The notes under the pieces were generated by a model. It worked only from the letters and a program-made list of their open reading frames with translations, was not told the DNA's origin and did not search any database. Both the position numbers and the translations under genes were made by a program. A stretch of 16,597 bases of DNA from JADHUC01 sp964617665 (GTDB lineage Bacteria > Planctomycetota > Planctomycetia > Pirellulales > Pirellulaceae), in the NCBI GenBank assembly GCA_964617665.1, contig CAZUAH010000299.1:1-16597 (forward strand), read 5' to 3'. Positions 8,092-13,566 of the stretch are shown in pieces. Position 1 is the first letter of the stretch; every line of letters starts with the position of its first letter.

Positions 8092-9171
8092 ATGACGAAA
8101 CCATTCAGCAGACGCGACTTCATTCGCACCACTGCGATGGCCGCTGGTGGCTTGGCCGCCGGGCTGGGCGGGAATTTCTTGGCTCGGGCCGAGGATGCCG
8201 AATCGATCAATAAGACGCGGAGCTACAATCCGGACATGGACTACCGGCGGCTCGGAAACACGGGCCTTTGGACCTCGGCCGTCTGTCTCGGCGGCCACTG
8301 GAAACGCGTCCCGGACGTCATTGGCCACAAGATTTCGGCGGTCAACATGCCAGGCCCGGGGCCAGCCTTGGATGCGCTGCGGAAGAACCGGTATGACGTC
8401 TTGACTCGCTGCATGGAGGTCGGTATCAACTACGTCGACGCGTGCACCAAAGGAGAAATTGCCATCTACGGCCCGGCCCTCAAGGGACGTCGGGACAAGA
8501 TGTATATGGGATTCGCAATGTGGCCGGAGTGCCCGCGAAACAAGGCATATCGAACGGCCGAAGCGATTCTGAAGAAATTCGAAGAAGGTCTGAAGGCCGC
8601 CGAACTGGAATACGTCGATGTCTGGCGACTCGTTGCTTCCACACCCGGCCAGCACACTCCGGCGGAGGAGGAAGAATTCATCAAGGCCTTTGAAAAAGCC
8701 AAGCAGCAAGGAAAGGCCCGTTTCACCGGCGTTTCTTCGCACGGGCGGCCGTGGTTGAAGCGGCTTGCAGAGACTTATCCAGAGCACTTCCAGGTACTTA
8801 TCTTTCCGTATACGGCCAAAACGAAAGAATTGCCCGAGGACAGTCTTTTCGAGGCGGTGCGGAACCACGATATCGGAACCTTCGGTATCAAGCCGTTCGC
8901 AAGCGGTTCGCTGTTCAACAAAGCAAAGGACGACGAAGAAAAGAACCGACGAGCGCGTCTGACAATTCGACACATCTTGGGTAACCCCGCCATAACCGCC
9001 CCGATCCCCGGGCTGGCCACGACGGAAGAAGTGGACAATATGGCGCTGGCCGTCAAGGAACGTCGCAACCTGAGCGCTGGCGAGGTGAGCGAACTCGATC
9101 GCATGAACGATGGAATGTGGGCCAGTTTGCCCTCGGAGTACCAATGGCTCAAGGATTGGGAGTACGTCTAG
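8092..9171 (+). CDS. Tat-exported aldo/keto reductase-like protein, catalytic tetrad apparently degenerate
   Basis: 359 residues. The Tat signal is SRRDFIRTTAMAAGGLAAG (6-24), ending near FLARA. The AKR barrel begins with MDYRRLGNTGLWTSAVCLGG (49-68) and shows GINYVDAC (111-118), ALKGRRDKMYMG, KARFTGVSSHGRP (208-220), FGIKPFASG (264-272) and the C-terminal NPAITAPIPGLATTEEVDN cofactor-binding region (298-316). In normal AKRs the tetrad is Asp-Tyr-Lys-His. Asp116 is present, but the Tyr five residues later is Gly121, the Lys strand reads MYMGFAMW, and the 'DLYLLH' segment is DVWRLVA, so Tyr, Lys and His are not where expected. It may be a non-redox or redesigned member. The start is firm: AAAGGAG lies 8 bases before the ATG. 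Confidence 0.85.
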   Translation: MTKPFSRRDFIRTTAMAAGGLAAGLGGNFLARAEDAESINKTRSYNPDMDYRRLGNTGLWTSAVCLGGHWKRVPDVIGHKISAVNMPGPGPALDALRKNRYDVLTRCMEVGINYVDACTKGEIAIYGPALKGRRDKMYMGFAMWPECPRNKAYRTAEAILKKFEEGLKAAELEYVDVWRLVASTPGQHTPAEEEEFIKAFEKAKQQGKARFTGVSSHGRPWLKRLAETYPEHFQVLIFPYTAKTKELPEDSLFEAVRNHDIGTFGIKPFASGSLFNKAKDDEEKNRRARLTIRHILGNPAITAPIPGLATTEEVDNMALAVKERRNLSAGEVSELDRMNDGMWASLPSEYQWLKDWEYV

Positions 9172-9205
9172 TCGCAAGGGGTGTTGGATAGAATTCCCAG
9201 ATGAC

Positions 9206-9274
9206 ACCGCACTCGGCTAGATTGGCCCAGTTCTTTAGAAACACGCAGCCAAGCGAAGGTTGGCCGAGTGCGGT
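9206..9274. repeat. Short inverted-repeat element, copy B (ACCGCACTCGG ends)
   Basis: ACCGCACTCGG at 9206-9216 and its perfect inverse CCGAGTGCGGT at 9264-9274 enclose 47 bases. It lies 34 bases after the AKR-like stop and ahead of the cytochrome gene. It has the same ends as copy A and could act as a terminator hairpin. Confidence 0.7.
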
Positions 9275-9339
9275 ATTAAGAGGTTTCGATCTCGGGATGG
9301 CCTTCTCGTGTCTAAGTCTATTGAGAGAGTATTGACGTC

Positions 9340-9858
9340 ATGAAACTCCGTATCTCTGCGCCAATGTTCATATGTGTGTGGCTACCTGTTGCGGCTCTGG
9401 TTGTGGCGTGGGCAAGCATGGCTACCTTGGCGGACGGCGGCGCATCGGCTTCCGCGGCCGAGGACTCAACGACGGAGGGCTCGCCAGCCGACAACTCGAA
9501 TTGTTTCGTCTGCCACGCGGACTATGAAGATGAATCGCTGGTGACGCGGCACGCAAGGAAAGGCGTGGGCTGCACCGATTGTCACGGCGACTCGTGGGAG
9601 CACATCGAAGACGAGGATCACACCACCCCGCCGGAGGTCATGTATTGCGCGGAGAGCATTGACCGCGCCTGCCGGAAGTGCCATGACACGCATGATGCAC
9701 CAGCCAGGATAGTCGTCCGCCGATGGCTAGACCGTTGCCGGACAAAGACCAAAATGAGCGAACTCGTTTGTACGGACTGTCATGGTCGGCATCGCTTGGA
9801 AACGCGGAAGGTGCGATGGGACAAGCGAACAGGGAAGCTGATCGACGAAGAGAAGTAG
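9340..9858 (+). CDS. Small exported tetrahaem c-type cytochrome
   Basis: 172 residues. A signal peptide (basic start, hydrophobic 9-30, ending near ASASAA) directs export. Four haem-attachment CxxCH motifs follow: CFVCH at 55-59, CTDCH at 78-82, CRKCH at 111-115 and CTDCH at 144-148, with extra histidines (H71, H88, H94, H118, H151) available as sixth ligands. The spacing resembles short multihaem cytochromes of the c3/NapC-NrfH superfamily, but there is no lasting membrane anchor apart from the signal. It would shuttle electrons in the periplasm. It follows the AKR-like gene by 168 bases with repeat copy B between them, so co-transcription is uncertain. The tail is charged (DKRTGKLIDEEK) and looks like a natural end although a transposase remnant begins about 40 bases later. 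Confidence 0.85.
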   Translation: MKLRISAPMFICVWLPVAALVVAWASMATLADGGASASAAEDSTTEGSPADNSNCFVCHADYEDESLVTRHARKGVGCTDCHGDSWEHIEDEDHTTPPEVMYCAESIDRACRKCHDTHDAPARIVVRRWLDRCRTKTKMSELVCTDCHGRHRLETRKVRWDKRTGKLIDEEK

Positions 9859-9899
9859 GCGGCGAAACCCCCGCGATTCGCCCACCGACTTCCCGAACA

Positions 9900-10271
9900 T
9901 CAGGGTCGCCGTGGAAGGAACTCCGTCCAGGCGGCTTAGTGCTGGGGGGTGAGGGGTTGTGGAAGAGGACGCGTCAACTGATCGGGGGCTCGGAATCGCA
10001 GGAAGAAATCCGCTGGTGTCGTCGAGCTGACGCGGACGAGGTATCCCGCCGTGTTGCATCACTGGCTGAACAGGAGGCCGACCACCGAGTGGCCATCTGG
10101 TTGCGCGTGGGCGGTGAGCGCATGACGGACGTGGCGGTCGAATATGGCTACCGCGATGGCAGCGGCGTCCATCAGGTCGTCAAGCGGTTGGAGAAAAGGG
10201 CCGACACCGACCGTGCCCTGTCTCGCCGACTTCAAGAGCTGAGCGCCGCTGTGTCAAGTGTAAAGAGTTGA
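9900..10271 (+). pseudogene. C-terminal remnant of a REP-associated (RAYT-like) transposase
   Basis: About 123 residues without their N-terminal domain. SPWKELRPGGLVLGGEGLWKR is followed by a DnaA-domain-IV-like helical region ending in GERMTDVAVEYGYRDGSG, VHQVVKRLEKR, DRALSRRLQEL and the terminal SSVKS. This matches the C-terminal extension found on many transposases of the REP-associated tyrosine (Y1/HUH) family. The catalytic HUH and tyrosine segments should lie upstream but are absent; the frame simply runs back into the cytochrome gene. The remnant is therefore a decayed or truncated mobile element, and the family call rests on the C-terminal pattern only. Confidence 0.6.
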
Positions 10272-10275
10272 CCCC
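10251..10275 (+). repeat. Tail motif of the RAYT-like element
   Basis: TGTAAAGAGTTGACCCC, overlapping the last codons of the remnant, closely resembles the 'TTTAAAGACCTGACCCC' tail that commonly follows REP-associated transposase genes. It probably marks the element's 3' boundary. Confidence 0.5.
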
Positions 10276-10854
10276 GTCGCCGAACTTGAAGCCCCAAACC
10301 CGCACCGTCCGGCCAGCACCGGGTAGCCGCTATTGCGTGTCGCCCTTGGTTCCCTTCCTGCATCCTGGTCCAAGCGAGCTGCATGAAGTCTTCAGTTCGC
10401 CTGCGTTCGCTCCTGCGCGGTGACCTCTGGTCAAGTGCTTTGATCCACGTTTTGTTCTCACGGCCGGCGCTCGGCCCGTGCTTCCCTCGCGAAACCGGCA
10501 CGTCGCCCTCGGCCGCCCAACCTCCACACGCTCAGCTCCACACGCTCAGCTCGACACGCTCAGCTCGACACGCTCCAACCCGTTAGCCCATGCGATCGCT
10601 CACCGATACAGTGGTCCGGGAACTAAACTGTTACAAAATCAACGGACCGAAGCCAGACTGCGAAGCAAAATTCAAAATCGTTTCACCCACCTCGGATTCC
10701 CGCAGTTCGAGTGGAGTTAGTCAACAAAGCCCCGAACTTCTGCCAACGACGGTGCCCCTGTGAACGGAGCCGCGTTGTCAATCCTCAGTAGACGGTTTGG
10801 CAGCCTGGAGCATTCGGCCCCGAATCGCGTGCGATTGGATTTGAATGTGTCGAT
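10272..10854. other. Long non-coding stretch, possible decayed mobile DNA
   Basis: 583 bases without a credible gene: frames here are short, arginine/serine-rich and lack ribosome binding sites. It contains the 14-bp tandem repeat at 10526-10575. Base composition shifts from GC-rich to more AT-rich after about 10620. Confidence 0.5.
10526..10575. repeat. 14-bp tandem repeat, about 3.6 copies
   Basis: The unit ACACGCTCAGCTCC/G occurs at 10526-10539, 10540-10553 and 10554-10567, with a partial copy to 10575. Copies differ at the last base only. No spacer is present, so it is not CRISPR. Confidence 0.85.
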
Positions 10855-12015
10855 TCATTCGTTCGTTGATTGGGTTCTAAGTCGCCGACCAACTTCTTTC
10901 AATGTCTTGATATCCGATGGATGCACGGACCCGTCAGGCATATTTCCAATATTCAGCAAGTAGTTCATGTTTTTCTGTTTCGCGAAGTCCAATCGTTTCA
11001 TCACCCAATCTGCATTCTGATGTTTTGCATCCTTAATATAGCTCCATCCTCTGTTCAGCGGCTCGCATAATTCCGTTGGCTTAGCTTCTGCCTTTTCTAC
11101 AGAGATCCTCTTGATCTGTCCTGTCTCTGGCGCAAAGAAATCTTCTGTACCTGTGATTCCCCATTTGTACGAGATCAGGGCATGCGGTTGCATTTGATGT
11201 ATATGATCGTAAAGCTCCTGCAATTTGAATTTCGTATGGTCCCCTGATGCTGGTACGGCAGCTCCGTCAAGCCAAACACCTGCAATCGGGCCATAGTTTG
11301 TGAGAAGCTCAGTGATTTGTGCATAAACATAGTCAACGTACTTGTTCATGTCATAGTCTTTTCCATAGGCATATGTCGGCTCGGGTTTGGGATACGCCAC
11401 TTCGGTAATCCCTGGGCCCTTGGGGAACTCTCGCTTACGTGGACCGTGTGGATGACGCCAGTCAAAGCCATGCTCGTAGAACATGAACAATCCAAGATTA
11501 CGTTTCCGACATGCATCGGCCATCTCGCCGACAAGATCCCTGTAGGCGGGGGTGTTCATGCTGTTGAATTTTGTTTCCGCAGTCTGCCATAAACAGAACC
11601 CCTCACAGTGCCTGGTGACAAAGCAGACATACTTCATGCCAGCTTCAACAGCCAGATCGCAAATGAAGTCAGCATCGAATTTCTCCGCCGTAAAGCGCTC
11701 TATCTTCTTTTCATACTCCTTGACCGGGATCTTGTACTGCCATTGCTCGAACCAATGCCTGCCCTCGAGGGAAGCCAGGTAATAGCAGACCATCATTCCG
11801 AACTTGGCATCCTGGAACCACTGTAGTGACGCTTCGCGAGGGTTCTTGCGATAGAGTTCTTCGTGTCCTTTCAGATGGACAGGGATGGTTGCATCTTGCC
11901 TTCTGGCGATCGAATCTGCACTCGCGCTTGTTCCCAAGGGGACGGCAGTAAGAACTCCAGCGGCGCACTGCTTCAGGAACTGACGGCGAGCATGTGGTGT
12001 AGTTTCTTGGGGCAT
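10855..12015 (-). CDS. Tat-exported GH29-like (alpha-L-fucosidase family) glycosidase
   Basis: 386 residues. The Tat signal is ARRQFLKQCAAGVLTAVPLG (9-28). The GH29 barrel shows WFQDAKFGMMVCYY (66-79), FDADFICDLAVEAGMKYVCFVTRHCEGFCLW (113-143) and YGPIAGVWLDG (241-251), where Asp250 matches the GH29 nucleophile; E297 in APETG is a candidate acid/base. Two usual fucose contacts differ: the His of 'FGxFxHWG' is Cys77, and the 'HHDGF' pair is H136-C137-E138-G-F. It lacks the C-terminal beta-sandwich of larger fucosidases. GAGGAG lies 9 bases before the ATG. GC content is visibly lower than in all other genes here, suggesting acquisition from another lineage. It is the last gene of a three-gene minus-strand block, 103 bases after its neighbour. 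Confidence 0.82.
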   Translation of the reverse strand: MPQETTPHARRQFLKQCAAGVLTAVPLGTSASADSIARRQDATIPVHLKGHEELYRKNPREASLQWFQDAKFGMMVCYYLASLEGRHWFEQWQYKIPVKEYEKKIERFTAEKFDADFICDLAVEAGMKYVCFVTRHCEGFCLWQTAETKFNSMNTPAYRDLVGEMADACRKRNLGLFMFYEHGFDWRHPHGPRKREFPKGPGITEVAYPKPEPTYAYGKDYDMNKYVDYVYAQITELLTNYGPIAGVWLDGAAVPASGDHTKFKLQELYDHIHQMQPHALISYKWGITGTEDFFAPETGQIKRISVEKAEAKPTELCEPLNRGWSYIKDAKHQNADWVMKRLDFAKQKNMNYLLNIGNMPDGSVHPSDIKTLKEVGRRLRTQSTNE

Positions 12016-12118
12016 AACAAATAACTCCTCGACCTTTGTGAGGGTGTGATAGTTGACTCAGTAACACCATCCTGGCTATTCAGGCGGCACGGTTTCCTGC
12101 ACTTCGACTCTCGTCCCT

Positions 12119-13384
12119 CTACTGCGCCTTTGTGGACGCAGCCGCCTCGACTCCCTCCGTCGGAGGTTCCTGGGGCGCGAGCGATGGGGTCTTGAGCATT
12201 CGGCCCAGTTCGGTCAATTGCCGCACGTCCTCGTCGCGTATTCGTCCCGTGTGGTCCGGGGCACAAGCTAGGAGCACATTTGCGGCACCACGATCGCGGG
12301 CTTTTTGGATCCACTGATACAGAAAGGTCGCCGGAAACGGTTCACTCGGTTCAAAATTTCGGCCTGCACCATAGGTGAACCAAGAGGCTTGAGAGTAGTC
12401 CCACCCGCCGAGTTTTTTGTGGCCGCCGCGTTTTTGGGAGCAAGGTTCATATTCCAACGGTAGGTAGTACGACTTGCCATCCACTTGGCGTCGCGGGTTG
12501 TGGCCTCCGGCTGGCGGCAAGCACATTTCGCCGTTGAGTACGTCGGTCGGGAAGTACTTGAGCTGGCGGCCGTCCTGAATGTGTTGATTGAACATAACGA
12601 CCGTCTTCGGGTTGACGTTTTTCAGCGAATCGTAGATTTCCTGGATGGACAGATCGTCAGGCTTCCAGTTGCCCATGTCGATCCAGAAGTACGGGATCGG
12701 GCCGTATTGCGTGGCCAACTCATGCAACTGAGCGAGAATGACGGCTCGGGCGTTTGGGGCGGGATTGAACTTGCCGCCCCACAGGCAGTAGTAGATGCCG
12801 GGCTGAAGGCCCTGGCGACGGCATTGCTCGACATACAGTTTCACCACGTCGGCCTGGTTGCCGCTCTGGGCCACGTCATGTTTGCTGGTAGGGCTGTCCC
12901 AAAGCAGAAACCCGGAAGTGTGCCGGACGGTCAAGACCGCGTTGTCCATCCCAGCCGCCTTGAAGGTCGAGATCCATTGCTTCACGTCGACGGCTGGCGG
13001 ATCGTAGATCTTGGGATCCGTGCTCCTATCGATCTCCCGTCCGTCGAACTGATTGGAGTTGAAACACAGAAACGCGCCGAACTCCCATTTCTCCCACGCC
13101 TTGATGACTGGGTCGTTGGGATCGGTCGCCGGATGATGATGCCCGGAGAGGTTGATTCGATAGTTAGCAACTTCCTTCTCATGGACGACCACCCGGATGT
13201 CGCTGTCACCGTTGTCCAGGCGGGTCTCCGTGATTCTTGAGCCAGATGCCGCAGGATTCTGTTCGGCTGCGAGAAGCTTGACATTGACATTCTCTAACGC
13301 CGTCTCGAAGAGAATCAGGTCAACAGCATGAATGCTGCCTGTTAGCATCAGACCTACTAGGGCTATTCGAGCTGTTCTTCTCAT
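12119..13384 (-). CDS. Secreted GH29-like glycosidase (second, divergent copy)
   Basis: 421 residues. A signal peptide (MRRTARIALVGLMLTGSIHA) is followed by about 60 residues of linker and then the GH29-like barrel: WEKWEFGAFLCFNSNQF (97-113), FKAAGMDNAVLTVRHTSGFLLWDSP (141-165), GIYYCLWGG (196-204) and YGPIPYFWIDMGNW (227-240). Asp236 fits the GH29 nucleophile and E311/E313 in LEYEPC are acid/base candidates. The usual 'HWG' is CFN with Cys107, and 'HHDGF' is H155-T-S-G-F, so the fucose-binding set is changed, as in the neighbouring copy but differently. The ATG at 13384 is chosen for the signal peptide and GAGGG 6 bases upstream; the frame extends upstream across the REPIN. Its C-terminus (PSLAPQEPPTEGVEAAASTKAQ) is a low-complexity tail. 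Confidence 0.82.
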   Translation of the reverse strand: MRRTARIALVGLMLTGSIHAVDLILFETALENVNVKLLAAEQNPAASGSRITETRLDNGDSDIRVVVHEKEVANYRINLSGHHHPATDPNDPVIKAWEKWEFGAFLCFNSNQFDGREIDRSTDPKIYDPPAVDVKQWISTFKAAGMDNAVLTVRHTSGFLLWDSPTSKHDVAQSGNQADVVKLYVEQCRRQGLQPGIYYCLWGGKFNPAPNARAVILAQLHELATQYGPIPYFWIDMGNWKPDDLSIQEIYDSLKNVNPKTVVMFNQHIQDGRQLKYFPTDVLNGEMCLPPAGGHNPRRQVDGKSYYLPLEYEPCSQKRGGHKKLGGWDYSQASWFTYGAGRNFEPSEPFPATFLYQWIQKARDRGAANVLLACAPDHTGRIRDEDVRQLTELGRMLKTPSLAPQEPPTEGVEAAASTKAQ

Positions 13385-13425
13385 ATTGTTCCCTCGCCTT
13401 TCTCTAATTGGGCAGCGCCACTTTC

Positions 13426-13500
13426 GTAGCCTGGCTCTCCTGAGCCGGGTACATCTGCCTTGCCACTCCAGCAAAACCCGGCTCTGGAGAGCCAGGCTAC
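13426..13500. repeat. REPIN: two inverted REP sequences
   Basis: Each arm is 25 bases, starting with GTAG and followed by an imperfect palindrome with stem arms CCTGGCTC and GAGCCGGG (one T-G wobble) around a 4-base loop (TCCT left, TCCA right). The arms (13426-13450 and 13476-13500) match in inverse at 24 of 25 positions, with 25 bases between them. GTAG plus hairpin is the hallmark of REPs mobilised by RAYT transposases. Lying between two genes, it could also form an RNA hairpin in the transcript. Confidence 0.85.
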
Positions 13501-13566
13501 AGATCTCGCGGTCCACACTGGTTCCCTCATGCTGCGCGGCCAGGAATGATTGTGCCGCTCGGCACG

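Noticed and set aside
8086..9207. Minus-strand open frame of 373 codons opposite the AKR-like gene
   Set aside because: The plus-strand gene has a strong ribosome binding site, Tat signal and AKR motifs; the antisense product has none.
10232..10501. Minus-strand frame of 89 codons in the non-coding stretch
   Set aside because: Overlaps the transposase remnant and tail motif; composition is that of random GC-rich sequence.
10526..10575. Possible CRISPR array
   Set aside because: The repeat unit is 14 bases with no spacers and no cas genes nearby.
12485..13240. Plus-strand open frame of 251 codons opposite the second GH29-like gene
   Set aside because: Shadow of a gene with signal peptide and GH29 motifs.
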